From: Cristatella mucedo
Lineage: Eukaryota > Bryozoa > Phylactolaemata > Cristatellidae
DNA: 64,000 bases
Reading direction: 5' to 3'
Assembly: GCA_009760855.2 (NCBI GenBank)
Contig: WPIO01000306.1
Location: 1 to 64,000 of the forward strand
Shown here: positions 1 through 12,298 of the stretch, one piece after another
How positions within the stretch are numbered: the first letter of the stretch is position 1
Layout of the letters: every line of letters starts with the position of its first letter
The notes under the pieces: model-generated
The model's database searches: none
Told to the model about the DNA's origin: nothing
What the model saw: only the letters and a program-made list of their open reading frames with translations
Position numbers and translations under genes: made by a program

Positions 1-854
1 ATAACTTGAGCGGCAATAATCTGTGAGAAAAGCTTCTCATTTGAATGCAATTGCAAAGAAAAACCAAGTGTCTCTACCTTAACGATCTCTTATCGACTAG
101 AATTTCCCTCGGATTGTCTTATTGGCATGTACTGGTTGGCTCACACTCCACCAAATGAGTGCATTTAGTAAATGATGCACTAATTTGCTTATGCAGATCA
201 CTATAATTTTTTATCGCTACAATGTTCCATAGTATCAATAAAACTTTTGCACAGTTAGGTCCAACAATCGAACTTTCTTACAAGGAAGGTTAAATATGCT
301 CGATGTGTAGCATTTAAACTGATCTTAAAGCAAGCAGACGGTAATTCACGTGGACAGAGGTGTAGCCAGTGCTACGAAGAACAAGTTGGATCGTATTGGT
401 CCTTTAAATTTTGCCATGCCACGAGAAATAGTTATGTCAGTTGGAATTAAACTGTTTTTGGGATTTTGATTGTAAAAACAGATGGCATGCTTCTAATGGG
501 TTGGATATTTGCTCGATGTTCAGCTGAAAAGGAAAATCCTATGGAGATGGGCGGCTCGACAGGAGTCCTGGGTATTAGGCACGTCGCAGAATAAGAGCCG
601 GAGCAACTGAACAAAGAGAGCTCACAAGAAAGCTACCTGACTGTAAAGCCATCTACTGGATTTACATGATGGTAAGGTGATTGTAGGCTATCTCTAAAAT
701 GTCAAGCGGGTATAAAACTGAAGTCCTTGAAGGACGACCAAGTAACGAACACTCAGATTTACTTTTAAATTATTTATTTAGTGGGTCTTTAGAATATAGA
801 TAAAAACTAATTAACACATAAGTTATGCATGCAAACGTAATTTTAAACTCCTTA
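1..854. other. AT-rich intergenic DNA, no gene seen
   Basis: No open reading frame with recognisable protein motifs, no tandem repeat, and no match to the repeat families found elsewhere in the window. It is probably intergenic or old, decayed repeat. Confidence 0.4.
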
Positions 855-1000
855 TGCCTCAGTGGTCAGTCAAATGGTTAAAGTGATTTCCTTGAACCAC
901 GATCAAGGTGCATGTATTCGAAGAACGAGGTCACGGGCTAGAGCCCCATAATTCATGATTCATGCTCATAAAGATAAATTCACATCGTGCTCCTTAAGAC
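855..1000 (+). mobile_element. tRNA-derived SINE (SINE-B), copy 1
   Basis: The head resembles a tRNA gene: an A-box-like stretch (CAAATGGTTAAAGTG, about 876-890) is followed about 60 bp later by a B-box-like stretch (ACGGGCTAGAGCCCC, about 933-947). The tail (about 965-995) resembles the 3' terminus of the LINE-2 family (AAGATAAATTC... then GTGCT). The same head-plus-tail arrangement recurs near 25,030 and 48,480. It is diverged and not a functional tRNA gene. Boundaries are approximate. Confidence 0.5.
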
Positions 1001-1347
1001 TGAGTGCTATGTGCTTGAATTGTTTGTGTTTATTTTAATTTATTGTTCCTTAAACCTTCCTGTCATGAACAAAACGAAATTAACTTGAAATTAAATCAAT
1101 TTTTAAAAACAGACAATGATAATTTTTGTGCTTCGATTTAGTCAGAAAAAAACGGGAAACATTTGAATAGGGATAGATGTGAAAATTACCAAAACAAACT
1201 ATTCCAAAATGATTAGGAAATTGACTTCGAAATTCTCCTGCAAATCACTCTCTAGACCTAGTAGCTAAATAACCCTTCATCGGGTCTTTGTTTTAAGTCC
1301 CACGAATGATCTTCCGTGTTGCCGTTTCATTACTCAGCAATATAAGC
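1001..1347. other. AT-rich spacer, nothing recognised
   Basis: No coding motif or repeat signature between SINE-B and the truncated LINE. The break with the following LINE at about 1348 was placed by comparison with the two full-length copies. Confidence 0.35.
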
Positions 1348-3133
1348 CTTTCTTAAAACTTTCTCCGATGTTTCTACCTGTGATGTGGCTGCCTTAATAA
1401 GGTCTATCAAAAAGAGTTCGTCTCCTGAAGAACCTATACCATCATCTCTGTGGTCTTCACTTGCAGACCAACTTTGCCCTGCCATAACCAAGATTTGTAA
1501 TGCTTCTTTGGGAAAAGGGGTCGTCCCTAAGTCCTTTAAATCGGCAATCATTAGACCTATTCTTAAAAAGCCTGGATTAGACACAGAGATCCTAGCAAAC
1601 TATCGTCCAGTTTCCCTTGTTCCGTTCTTATCAAAGATTCTTGAAAAAATTGTTGCTAAGCAGCTTGTTGAACCTATTGAAAATAATGGAATGTCAGAAA
1701 CATTTCAATCAGGTTTCAAGAGGCAGCAATCTACTGAAACTGCTCTCCTCCGTGATAACAATGACATTATACACGGCAACGACGACCGGAATGTCACTGC
1801 CTTAGCTCTACTAGATCTGTCTGCTGCCTTCGACACTATTGATCACGAAGTTCTGCTTGAACGATTGAGAACAACGATCGGTCTGGCAGACGAAGCATTG
1901 GCGTGGTTTAAATCATACTTGTCTGATCGTGTTCAATCCATGTCGTGTAGGGGTCAGGTCTCAGACATGAGAAGGGTCACCTGTGGAGTCCCTCAAGGGT
2001 CTGTACTTGGTCCCTTGATGTTCTCCATTTATATGCAACCTCTGGGAAAAGTGATAGAGGCCCATGGAATAGGATATCACTTTTATGCTGACGATACTCA
2101 GTTGTATTTGTCATTTAAACCGTCGGAATCTGCTGCAGCGACTGAGAAACGGAATGCTTACCTTGCCGATATTCGATCCTGGATGTCGGAAAACTTCCTG
2201 AAATTAAATGACGATAAAACCAAACTGCTTCTCATAGGACACCCTAAGCGTGATGCTGGATTAAAAGGCTTTCCTGTTCTAATAGGTGATGCTATTGTGC
2301 CACCGTCACCACGTGCTCGTAATCAAGGTGTCGTGTTCGACAGCTGCCTCAATTTCAAAATCTTCATTCAGAAGACTGCCTTTACAGCTAGCCATCACAT
2401 CCGATCCCTATCCAACATTAGAAGCTGTCTCCCACAGTGGCTTGTAAAAAACTTAACTAGCTCTCTAGTTCTGTTTCGGCTTGATTATTGTAATTCCCTC
2501 TTGGCTGGGCTACCAAAGAAAGCTATTATGCCACTACAGCGGACTATGAATATGGCTGCAAGGCTGGCCTTCGCGTCCCAGCGGTTCGAGCACATGTCTC
2601 CTTTGCTGAAAGAGCTAGAATGGTTGGCGGTTGAGCAATGGATACAGAGCAAAGTTCTTACGCTGACCCATTAGGCCTGCCGTGGCTTGGCTTTTTCATA
2701 CCTAGCTGAACTGCTCCATCAATTTCAGCCTGTTCGCGCCCTCAGGTCCTATGTGGACAATAAATAAGCTGTCCTATTCCTCCGCTTTAAGACAGTTGTG
2801 ACAGAAGCTTTAGCTCTGCAGGTCCTAGACTGTGGAACTCGCTTCCACAATTCTTATGCAACGACATCTACTCTCCAACTGCCGACTATGGCACATCTTT
2901 TTCAGCGGTCCTGAACTGCCACTTCTATGCTACTCACTACCTCAACTGCTCTCCTAACTCTATGCTTCCCACTTTCTCTTTGTTCCGTGAGACGAAGTCT
3001 GTTGGCTACCGAATGCGTACCGAAAGCCGCTTAGGCTGTGAGTGAGCTATACAAAACTCTCCTGTGTAACACCCACATGGTCTTTATGACTTTGTGGAGT
3101 TATTGACGGAGATACATCACATCACATCACATA
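1348..3133 (+). mobile_element. 5'-truncated CR1/L2-type LINE (L2-A copy 1)
   Basis: This is the 3' half of a non-LTR retrotransposon: reverse transcriptase, C-terminal domain, 3' UTR and tail. The 5' break near 1348 is inside the linker between endonuclease and RT, as shown by alignment with copies at 8,856-12,290 and 51,957-54,938. The element ends in a short pentameric repeat, (CACAT)n at about 3115-3131, characteristic of this family: the other copies end in ATTACATT-type repeats. 5' truncation plus a simple-repeat tail is the normal outcome of target-primed reverse transcription. It is inactive because endonuclease and 5' end are missing and there is a stop in the RT C-terminal region. 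Confidence 0.9.
1385..2674 (+). pseudogene. Reverse transcriptase ORF of L2-A copy 1
   Basis: A continuous frame of 429 codons encodes most of a CR1/L2-clade reverse transcriptase. Motifs in order: the RT entry motif [20 protein letters not shown] (about residues 72-91), [19 protein letters not shown] with the first catalytic Asp (about 142-160), [17 protein letters not shown] (about 201-217), the catalytic box [13 protein letters not shown] (about 231-243), [14 protein letters not shown] in the thumb (about 271-284), and the conserved C-terminal RLDYCNSLLAGLPKKA (about 366-381). The frame ends at a TAG (2672-2674) where the sister copies read through a further ~75 codons, so this is a premature stop. 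The ATG at 1385 is not a biological start, because the true protein begins with the missing endonuclease. Confidence 0.9.
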
Positions 3134-3667
3134 TAAGCCACGATACGAACATGGCTGTAACCGGTTCTTTTTTGGTATGGTGCACCTTAGCATTGTAGTT
3201 TAAACAATTGATAAAGAGCTGAATGAAGATTCCTGTAACGACCTTGTAGTTCCGTCAGGATAATACCGTTTTAAAGTCGCCGATAACATCAGCCTATTTC
3301 GTCGTTTCAAGGCTCTCAGGAGCAACTCCGTGCAGCTTCTCATCATCTGTGTATGGTTGTGCCTACAGAGCTCAGGCCAGTTTTGCACTTGGGCGATAGA
3401 TGAATCATGTGTGAATTCCGGATAAAAGGCATACTCTTCATAGCTTGAGGTTTCGCAGGGTCAATCTTGAAGAAGTGAAATGCTATGTGGTCTATCAGTT
3501 TCAGCCACATTCTTGGAAAGCCAACTTTAGGACACTCTTTCCTTTCATTCATGTTTTTTCCTTAACTACATTTGACGTGAAAAAATTGTGTCTCATGAGG
3601 GGCAATATTTCACTTTACTTCAACACCTCTCTTGCCGTGTTAGCACAAATAATAAAAATAATAAAAG
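3134..3667. other. Spacer with an unrecognised minus-strand ORF
   Basis: A minus-strand open frame at 3552-3343 (69 codons) has a protein-like composition (MWLKLIDHIAFHFFKIDP near its start) but I do not recognise it. It continues out of frame into 3388-3200. It may be a decayed repeat. No plus-strand coding is supported. Confidence 0.25.
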
Positions 3668-3850
3668 CTATTTGATTAGCCAGCCCCTTTTTGTATACCG
3701 ATTGAAGAGCTATTACAGCTATCACCACCGCTTGCAGTGACGATTAAGGTTCGCCCACTGCAGGATTAGAACCAACAAGCTCGGGCCGAGGTCGTGAAAA
3801 GCAAATAACTTACCTAGTGAGCGATTATGGCTTACCGCTTGTGACACGGG
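3668..3850 (-). mobile_element. tRNA-derived SINE (SINE-A), copy 1, reversed
   Basis: Read on the minus strand, it has an A-box-like segment (CACTAGGTAAGTTATTTGC), then GACCTCGGCCCGAGC, then a B-box GGTTCTAATCC (canonical GGTTCGANTCC), then a body with the family-specific AAGCGGTGGTGATAGCTGTAA and a 3' end AAAAAGGGGCTG. The same order is found at 5,805, 22,990, 35,575, 36,805 and 48,180. Confidence 0.65.
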
Positions 3851-4096
3851 ACTCCCACAACTTGTCTTGAAGTAGGACAGGCATTTAATGGTTTGTTTTT
3901 TTAGGCTCGGCACTTCTTAACAAAAGCTCGTGTCACGTATTACTTCAAAGCTCATTTTTTGAATAAGTTTAGTCATACCTAGCAAAATGCATGGTTGAGT
4001 CAAAGCAACTTATCAGTGCTATCTGAATCAAGTATGAATGTTCCTTATTCTCTATTTGCGAAATACAAATCAAAATGCATAATCGGATAGTGATAA

Positions 4097-4738
<642 letters not shown>

Positions 4739-5804
4739 ACTGCTACTAATAATAATGCACTTGATAAAGCACCCTCCGATAACTCAATCTCTCTCTGGGC
4801 GCTTTACATTTGCTGCAAAGGGAAATGCGAATGAACGGCGAGTAATATCGTGCTTGGTAAACAAACAAAATGAATGATATGGTTAGAGGTGACATGCACA
4901 GGGTCTGCATGCAACTGTGGTTAGTGGTAGCATGCACAGTGTCAGCAGGCATAAGTACATGCAGGACGAATCACAGGGATGCACTAAATGCTGTCCTCAT
5001 TAGGTGTGTATTTAAGTTCTGTTTAAACATGGTAAGGTCATTGAATATTCTGACGCAGGTCGGGAGGTAGTTACAGGTTTTAGCACATACGAACTAAATG
5101 CACGGTCTCTACAGGATTTGAGGTTTGTACGAGGTATTTGTAGGCGGTTGGACTCCGAAAAGCTGGTGGTACGATGCTTAGCCTGATTGGGGGAGTATAT
5201 CTGAGAGTTAGGTTGGAGCAAAAGAATTAAATGATCAAAAAGTGAGCGACAATACCTTGTTGTCAAATCGCAGCTTGACTGATAGCCAAGTGCAGGTCGG
5301 CGAAAAGAGGTGTAATTTGGAAACTGAGCCGCTCACGACAGACAAGCCTAGCTGCAGAGTTTAGCACCAGCTGCAATCGCCTGATCACTCATGCTGGTAG
5401 GCAAGTAAGCAATGAGTTGCAAATGTCGAGACTGGATGTCATGAATGCATTCACCAACTTGGACATGGTATCCTTGTCTGAAAAAGCCCGAATATTAGCA
5501 ATGTTTTGAAGCTGAAAATAGCCAGATTTGACTCTGGAGCTAATTTAGTAGTCTAACGAGAGGTCGCTTTGAAATACACCTAGATTTTGAGCCGATTCAA
5601 CAGGGCCTATGCTGGCAGAGCCAATATTGAGCATAAGCCTTTCTAATTTGTGAATCACACTGGGTTTGCCCATAACTAGTAAGGTAGTTTTATCATCGTT
5701 TATTTTATAAAATATCTGCCATCCATGTGGGATGCCATCAATACATGCAGCAAGTGAGTTGAGAGAATTTGAGGTGCTCGAAGGCTGGGAGGGATTAAAA
5801 AATA

Positions 5805-5966
5805 ATCCAAGCGGATTAAACAGCCTCTTTTTGTATAGCGACAGAAGAGCCTTTACAGCTATCACCACCGCTTGCAGTGGCGATACAGAAACGCCCAACA
5901 CAGGAATCGAACCCACGACCTCTGGACCGAGGTCATAAAAGCAACCGCCTTACCTAGTGTAGGCAA
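5805..5966 (-). mobile_element. SINE-A copy 2, nested in LINE-2
   Basis: The best-preserved SINE-A in the window. On the minus strand it has an A-box-like ACTAGGTAAGGCGGTTGC, then a B-box GGTTCGATTCC (about 5911-5901), then a body and terminal GCTATACAAAAAGAGGCTG. It splits the LINE-2 RT immediately after the decayed YADD motif. LINE-2 coding resumes on the far side, so this is a clear younger insertion. Confidence 0.75.
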
Positions 5967-6202
5967 AGGTACAACTGTGTTTCCTCCGCATAAGTGAAAG
6001 TTTAGATTGTGTTTGGCAGTCAGGTCAGCAAGAGAGACAGTATAAACCATAAAAACAACTAGACATAGCACTGAGCGCTCTGGTATCCCATATTTCAGAA
6101 GTACCTCAGATGATCGTTGTCAATTCACGTCAATACTCTGGAGTCTCCCCTTGAGATAATACCTGAATCACCGTGGAGCAGTGCCAGTGATACCCACGCG
6201 AT

Positions 6203-7861
6203 GTAATGTAATGTAATGAAATGTATCTCCGTCAGTAACTCCACTAGTCGTACAGACCATGTGGGTGTTACACAGGAGAGTTATGTATAGCTCACTCAAA
6301 GTCTAAGCTGCTTTCGGTACGCATTCGGTAGCCAACAGACTTCGTCTCACCCCACAAAGAGAAAGTGGGAAGTATAGAGTTAGGAGAGCAGTTGAGGTAG
6401 TGAGTAGCATAGAAGTAGCAGTTCAGGACCACTGAAAAAGATGTGCCATAGTCGGCAGTAGGAGAGTAGTTGTCGTTGCGTAAGAATTGTGGAAGCGAGT
6501 TCCTCAGTCTAGGACTTGCAGAGCTAAAGCTTCTGTTGCCAACTGTCTTTAAGCGGAGGAATGGGACAGCTAATTTATTGTCGACATAGGACCTGAGGGC
6601 GCGAACAGGCTGAAACTGATGCAGCAGAATAGCAGTTCAGCTAGGTATAAAGGAGCCAAGCCACTGCAGGCCTTATGGGTCAGCTTAAGAACTTTGCTCT
6701 GTATCCTTTGCTCAACCGGCAACCATTCTAGCTCTTTCAGCAAAGGAGACATGTGCTCAAACCGCTGGGACTCGAAGAACAGCCTTGCAGCCATATTCAC
6801 TGTCCGCTGTAGTGGCATAATAGCTTTCTTTGGTAGCCCAGCCAAGAGGAAATTACAATAATCAAGCCGAAACAGAACTAAAGAGCTAGTCAAGATTTAT
6901 ACAAGCCCCTGTGGGAGACAGCTTCTAATCTTGGATGGGGATCGGATGTGATGGCTAGCTGTAAAGGCAGTCTTCCGAATGAAGATTTTGAAATTGAGGT
7001 AGCTGTCGAACACGACACCTAGATTACGAGCACGCGGTGAAGGTGGCACAATAGCATCACCTATTTGAACAGGAAAGCCTTTTAATCCAGCATCACGCTT
7101 AGGGTGTCCTATGAGAAGCAGTTTGGTTTTATCGTCATTTAATTTCAGGAAGTTTTCCGACATCCAGGATCGAATATCGGCAAGGTAAGCATTCAGTTTC
7201 TCAGTCGCTGCAGCAGATTCCGACGGTTTAAATGACAAATACAACTGAGTATCGTCAGCATAGAAGTGATATCCTATTCCATGGGCCTCAATCACTTTTC
7301 CCAGAGCTTGCATATAAATGGAGAACAGCATGGGACCAAGTACAGACCCTTGAGGGACTCCACAGGTGACCCTTCTCATGTCTGAGACCCGACCCCCACA
7401 CGACACGGATTGAACACGATCAGACAACTACGATTTAAACCGAGCCAGTGCTTCGTCTGCCAGACCGATCACTGTTCTCAATCGTTCAAGCAGAACTTCG
7501 TGATCAATGGTGTCGAAGGCAGCAGACAGATCTAGCAGAGCTAAGGCAGTGACATTTCCTTCGTCGTTGCCACGTAGAATGTCAATGTTAACACGGAGGA
7601 GAGCAGTTTCAGTAGATTGCTGCCTCTTGAAACCTGATTGAAATGTTTCTGACATTCCATTACTTTCAATATGTTCAACTAGCTGCTTAGCAACAATTTT
7701 TTCAAGAATCTTTGATAAGAACGGAAGAAGGGAAACTGGACAATAGTTTGCTAGGACCTCTGTGTCTAATCCAGGCTTTTTAAGAATAGGTCTAACGTTT
7801 TCTGATTTGAAGGACTTAGGGACGACCCCTTTTCCCAAAGAAGCATTACAAATCTTACGAG
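6203..7861 (-). mobile_element. 5'-truncated L2-A LINE copy 2, nested in LINE-2
   Basis: Minus-strand L2-A copy. The 3' tail is RC of 6203-6226 (repeats of TTACA). RT motifs are intact in sequence: [19 protein letters not shown] (about 7545-7490), [17 protein letters not shown] (about 7360-7310), [13 protein letters not shown] (about 7272-7234), [16 protein letters not shown] (about 7150-7105). Two in-frame stops interrupt it: TAG at 7428-7430 where other copies have Tyr, and TAA near 6894 where others have Lys. Both flanks are LINE-2 RT sequence that would be contiguous without it. Short imperfect flanking similarity (ACGCGA/ACGAGA) may be the target duplication. Confidence 0.88.
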
Positions 7862-8847
7862 AAGTGCTCCAGAAGAACTTTCTGATCGATGGTATCAAAA
7901 GGTGCCTAAGAATCGAGCACAACAAGCAGAGAGAATCTACCCATATCTGCATTACCATAAAGAGTACTGTATACCCTAAGCAATGCTGACTCCGTGGAGT
8001 TATTAGCTGAAAGGCCAGACCAGAACTCACTAGCAAGGTTTAACGTTTCGATATATGTATACAGCTGGTCCGCCACCACCTGTTAAGTCTCTTAGATAGG
8101 AATGGTAGAATGTAGACTGGGCGGTAGTTGACTAAGTTCTTTTGGTCTAATGTCACTTTCTTGAGAAGTGGCCTGACTACGGCTTTTGTGAAAGGTTTTT
8201 GGACATGACCCGAGGCTAATAGCATATTAATGATGCTAGTTATGCATGGCAGCAGATCAATGCAACGAAGGAGCAGGACAGTGGGAATAGGGTCCTGAGG
8301 ACTTGATGTCTTCTTCGATTGAACGTACGAATGAATTTGGAGATGATATTTGATCCGCTACCAGCAGGGTGAAGCTGTTAAGAGCACTTTATGTGTGAGA
8401 TCGATGCCACAAAAAATATGTCCGTCGAGAGAAAATTCTAAGGGCTTCATCACAGGCATCATTATAGCAGCTGTTTTTGACTTTCCGTAGCTCAAAGAAC
8501 CTTTGTGTTTTCGATGGCATCCGTGTTTGTGAAAAGGATAGGGAGCATTTCATAATAGCCTGCATAGCGATCGTATGATTACGGTATAGCCAGGCATCCT
8601 ACTATAGGCTTAGCCATTATTCTGCCGGTATCATGTTTCCCAACACCTTGTACAACCCTTAAATTCTTTGGAGACCGTGCATTTAGTTCGTATGCTCCCA
8701 AAGCTTAGAACCCACTCCCGACTTCCACCGCACTATCTCATGACTTGACCAAATTGAAAAAAAAACTTACGAACACACTTATTTAGGACAGCATATAGTG
8801 GATCCCGTGATTTTTCTTTCATATGCTTACGGGTTCTGACACTGTGC

Positions 8848-8855
8848 ATGCTTCC
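8848..8855 (+). repeat. Target-site duplication, left (ATGCTTCC)
   Basis: Exact 8-bp match to 12,291-12,298, immediately outside the two ends of L2-A copy 3. The corresponding uninterrupted LINE-2 position at about 35,349 reads ATGCTGCC. Confidence 0.9.
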
Positions 8856-9041
8856 CGAGCTAGAGAGCAGCCTCGGGCGTCTCCTAGAGTGGTGTAGACC
8901 TTCACTTAATTTCTCCGTAATACCTTCGGTATTTAGTTGCCATCTTTGCTGTGACTATTTATGAGCTGTCCTCGGATATGCTATACAAAACAGGACCAGC
9001 TTAGCGTAAGGGGCAATGTCTCCATTAGTTGATACCTACCG

Positions 9042-9977
9042 GTGGGCCTTCTCTGGCTGGTCAGTGACAAACTTCCTGCATCCAGCGTTCGCCTTATTAA
9101 CAGCTCGGCTATCAAACCTATGACTCGTAAGTTTAAAGCCCTGAATAGTACTTGTTGCAGTAGTAGCCCAGCACGTTGTGAAACGTTGTCTGAAGGCCGC
9201 TACCTAGGTTCAATTCAAATTCGAAGAGCCTGTGTCAGCCGTGCCGGACGCAGACATAAGAGAATACATGCCACTTCATCACCGTCGCCCAGTTGTTGGA
9301 CAGCCACCTTAATTCCACCAACTGAATGTATGCTCGCTAAAAACCACGGAGTTACTTATCCGCGATCAGGTGGTCCAGGAGATGCATTTCTGCTTACCAA
9401 AGCTTCGATGATGCCTTGTTCCAGTAGCTGTATTTCTGAGACTACTCTACCCGGGTTCTCCTTCTATCAGTCCATGCGTACTGACAAGGTTGGTGGCAGG
9501 GTCGCAATTGTTGTTCACAAATCCTTTGGCTATAAAATGTGCAGTTACTCGCATGGGCCATTGTTCGAAGCAGTGGCAATCTGGTCTTCATCAAAGACAT
9601 TGCCTCTCACTGTTGTGATATACCGGCCTCCTTTTGGCTGTAAAAACTTGTTTGTGGAGGGGTTTTCTGAGTTCCTTGCTAAAATATTTGTGTGTGACAA
9701 GCCGTTACTAATTGTAGGAGATATCAATATTCTCGTTGTCAACCCTAGCAACAGCCACGTCCTCTCGTTACTCGACTGTCTGGAGAATTTTGGTTTGGCC
9801 CAGCACGTTAATCGTATCATCCATGTCGGTGGCCACATTCTAGATCTCGCGATCACTAAGGATGTCTTCCCCATGGACCTAATGGTGTGCCCACTGACCC
9901 TCTCAGATCATTTGTTGGTCTCGTTTACTGCTCCTGCTCCCTCGCACGTACCGGGCAACGTTGAATTTGTCGAATGA
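9042..9977 (+). pseudogene. Endonuclease domain ORF of L2-A copy 3
   Basis: A frame of 311 codons covers the AP-like (EEP superfamily) endonuclease that nicks target DNA for target-primed reverse transcription. Visible motifs: FLLTKAS (family LLLTETW, with the catalytic Glu changed to Lys), [36 protein letters not shown] (family GDFNIH), GHILDLAITKD, and LTLSDHLLVSF with the SDH motif retained. Loss of the metal-binding Glu and other changes predict a dead enzyme. The upstream ~100 residues are out of frame relative to the intact leader seen in copy 4. Confidence 0.85.
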
Positions 9978-9998
9978 CGTGACTTACTTAGCATCGAC

Positions 9999-11695
9999 AT
10001 GGACAAGTTTTTGAAATCTGTTTGTGATGCAGGTCTTCTTGATCGGCATTCAGACCCAACCGGCAGCCTTGATACCATCACTGATGCATTCAACATAACA
10101 CTCAGGAGTGCTCTTGACAAGCATGCTCCCGTTCGCTCTATCCGTGTTCAAAGTCGTGAAGATTCCTTTCAATTTACAGATGAACTCCTAAAGATGCACC
10201 GGGTTGGGCTCAGGCTTGAACGTCGTTTCAAGAAATCGGAGTCTAATGCAGACTTTGTCAATAACAAGTACTTCCTTCTAGTGTGCACCCGAACGCTTAA
10301 AGAAACAGGTCTTCTTTTCTCATTAGAAAAATGAATTCCTGCCAGTTGCACTAAACAGGTTTTAAAGGCAGTAAACCCTTTGCCGGCCAATGCTGTGTGG
10401 TCTGAATCCCCAAATATCAAGAGCTCAGCCAAACAATTTTCAACGTTATTCACTGAAAAAATTGTGTGCATTTGTGCCTTTGTTAAGCCCCATCCATCTA
10501 AAGCTATCGCGTTTTCTCAACCAGTGACCTTCTTACAAGGTTCTCCAAGGTTTCTGCATGAAATGTGGCTACTCTAATAAGGTCAAGCAAAAAGAGCTCG
10601 TCTCCTGAAGACACTATACCTTCATCTCTACAGTCTTCACTAGCAGACCAACTTAGCTCTGCCATAACCAAGATTTTTAATGCTTCTTTATGAAAATAGG
10701 TCGTCGCCAAGTCCTTTAAATCGGCAATCGTTAGACGCATTCTTAAAAAGCCAGGATTAGACATCGAGGTCTTACAAACTATCGCCCATTTCCCTTCTTC
10801 TTTTTTTGTCAAAGATTCTTGAACAAATTGTTGCTTCGCAGCTGTTTGGACATATGAAATAATGGAATGTTGGAAACATTTCAATCAGGCTTCAAGAGGC
10901 GGCACTCCAATGAGACTTCTCTCCTAGGTGTTAACTAAAGACATTCTCTCTGGCAACGACGACAGGAATGTTACTGCTGTAGCTCTGCAAGATCTGTCTT
11001 CTGCCTTCAACACCATCGATCTCGAAGTTCTGCTTGAACGATTGAGAACAAGATCGGTCTGGCAGTCGAAACACCTTCGTGGTTTAAGTCATACTTGTCT
11101 GATCGTGTTCACTTCACTTCTTGTAGGGTCAGGTCGCACACACGAGAAGGGTCACCTGCGGAGCTCCTCAAGGGTCTGTTTTCGATCCCTTGTTGTTTAC
11201 CATTTATACGCAACATCTGGGAAAAGTGATTAAGGCCTATGGAATAGAATATCACTTCGAAGTTGACGGCACTCAGTATTATTTGTCATTAAAACCGTCG
11301 GAATTTGCTGATGCAACTGAGAAACTGAATGCTTGCCTTGCCGATATTGGATCCAGAATTGCTGAAAATTTCCTGAAGTTAAATAATATTAAAACCGAAC
11401 TGCCGCTTGTAGGACACCCTAAGCCTGATTACAAGGTTTTGCTCTTCTTATTGGTGATGCTATTGTGCGACCATCACCACGTGTTCGAAAATTAGGTGCC
11501 GTTTTTAAGAGCTGCCTCAATTTCAAAAGCTTCATTTGGAAGTCTGCTTCTACAGCTAGCCATCACATCCGATCCCTATCCAAGATTAAGAGCTGTCTCC
11601 CACAGTGGCATGTAAACAATTTAACTAGCTCTTTAGTTCTGTCTTGGCTTGATTTTTGTAATTATCTTATGTGGGCCGCCAAAGAAAGCTATTAG
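9999..11695 (+). pseudogene. Linker and decayed RT of L2-A copy 3
   Basis: The linker is open at 9,999-10,334 (RSALDKHAPVRSI motif) and 10,380-10,577 (SAKQFSTLFTEKIV). From 10,570 RT similarity switches frame repeatedly: ALQDLSSAFNTIDLEVLLERL (10,979-11,041), HFEVDGTQYYLSL in place of [13 protein letters not shown] (about 11,250-11,290), LKLNNIKTELPLVGHP (about 11,373-11,420), SSLVLSWLDFCN (about 11,628-11,660). At least four frame changes separate these blocks. Confidence 0.85.
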
Positions 11696-12290
11696 GCCAC
11701 CGAAGTAGACTATGAACATGGCTGCAAGGCTAGCCTTCAAGTCCCAGCGGTTTGAGCACGTGTCTCCTCTAACAGAGCTAGGTTGGTTTCCAGTTGAGCA
11801 ACGGATACAGAGCAAAGTTCTTAAGTTGACCCACAAGCCCGCCACGGTTTGCTCTTTCATACCTAGCTGAACTGCTGCATCAGTTTCAGACTGTTCGCTC
11901 CTTCAGGTCCAGTGTGGACAATAAATTAGCTGCCCCATTCCTCTGCTTAACGACCGTTGGGGACAGAAGCTTTAGCACTGAAGGTCCAAGACTGTGGAAC
12001 TCGCTTCTAGAGTTCTTACACAACGACAACTGCTCTCCTACTGCCGACTATGGCATATCCTTTACAGCGGTCCTGAGCGGTTACTTACATGCTACTCACT
12101 ACCTCAACTGCTCTCGTGACTCTGCTATGCTTCTCACTTTCTCTTTGTTGCGTGCAATGGAGGCTATTGGCTAGGGAATGCGTATCGAAAGCAGCTTAGG
12201 CTGTGAATGGGCTATACCAAACTTTCCTGCGTAACACCCACATGGTCTTTATGATTTAGTGGAGTTGCAGAAGGAGATGCATTACATTAT

Positions 12291-12298
12291 ATGCTTCC
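12291..12298 (+). repeat. Target-site duplication, right (ATGCTTCC)
   Basis: Partner of 8,848-8,855, directly after the terminal ATTACATTAT of the LINE. Confidence 0.9.

Larger units (their letters stand above)
4739..8590 (-). mobile_element. LINE-2 family non-LTR retrotransposon, interrupted by two younger insertions
   Basis: This is a second CR1/L2-type LINE family, distinct from L2-A, on the minus strand. From its 5' side: linker remnants (8590-8230), RT entry motif VNYRPV...LPFLSK (about 8140-8100), a decayed [14 protein letters not shown] block (about 7900-7865), then a break where L2-A copy 2 (6203-7861) sits, RT continuation with a YADD-equivalent decayed to YAEE (about 6000-5975), then a break for a SINE-A (5805-5966), the thumb motif INDDKTTLLVMG (about 5710-5675), the C-terminal domain (5700-5000), and the family 3' end with an ATT-repeat tail (RC of 4739-4756). 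Matching 3' ends occur at 35,549, 12,480, 28,450 and 60,690. Many stops; inactive. Confidence 0.8.
8856..12290 (+). mobile_element. Full-length L2-A LINE (copy 3), inactive
   Basis: This 3,435-bp element is bounded by an exact 8-bp duplication. Its 5' end (CGAGCTAGAGAGC...) matches the 5' end of copy 4 (51,957-54,938). Layout: 5' UTR and a short leader frame starting ATGAGCTGTCCTCGGATATG at about 8961, apurinic-type endonuclease (about 9,350-9,930), linker (9,999-10,570), RT (about 10,570-11,690), C-terminal domain (to about 12,170), and a 3' UTR ending in ATTACATTAT. There is a single pol-type ORF and no separate gag-like ORF1 that I can see. Stops and frameshifts abound, and the catalytic RT box is changed (YADD to EVDG), so the copy cannot self-mobilise. 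Confidence 0.9.

Noticed and set aside
1617-1805. Plus-strand frame overlapping the LINE RT
   Set aside because: Shadow of the RT ORF in another frame.
3680-3850. tRNA gene
   Set aside because: Has A- and B-box-like segments but no cloverleaf. It recurs with the same non-tRNA body at six places, so it is a SINE.
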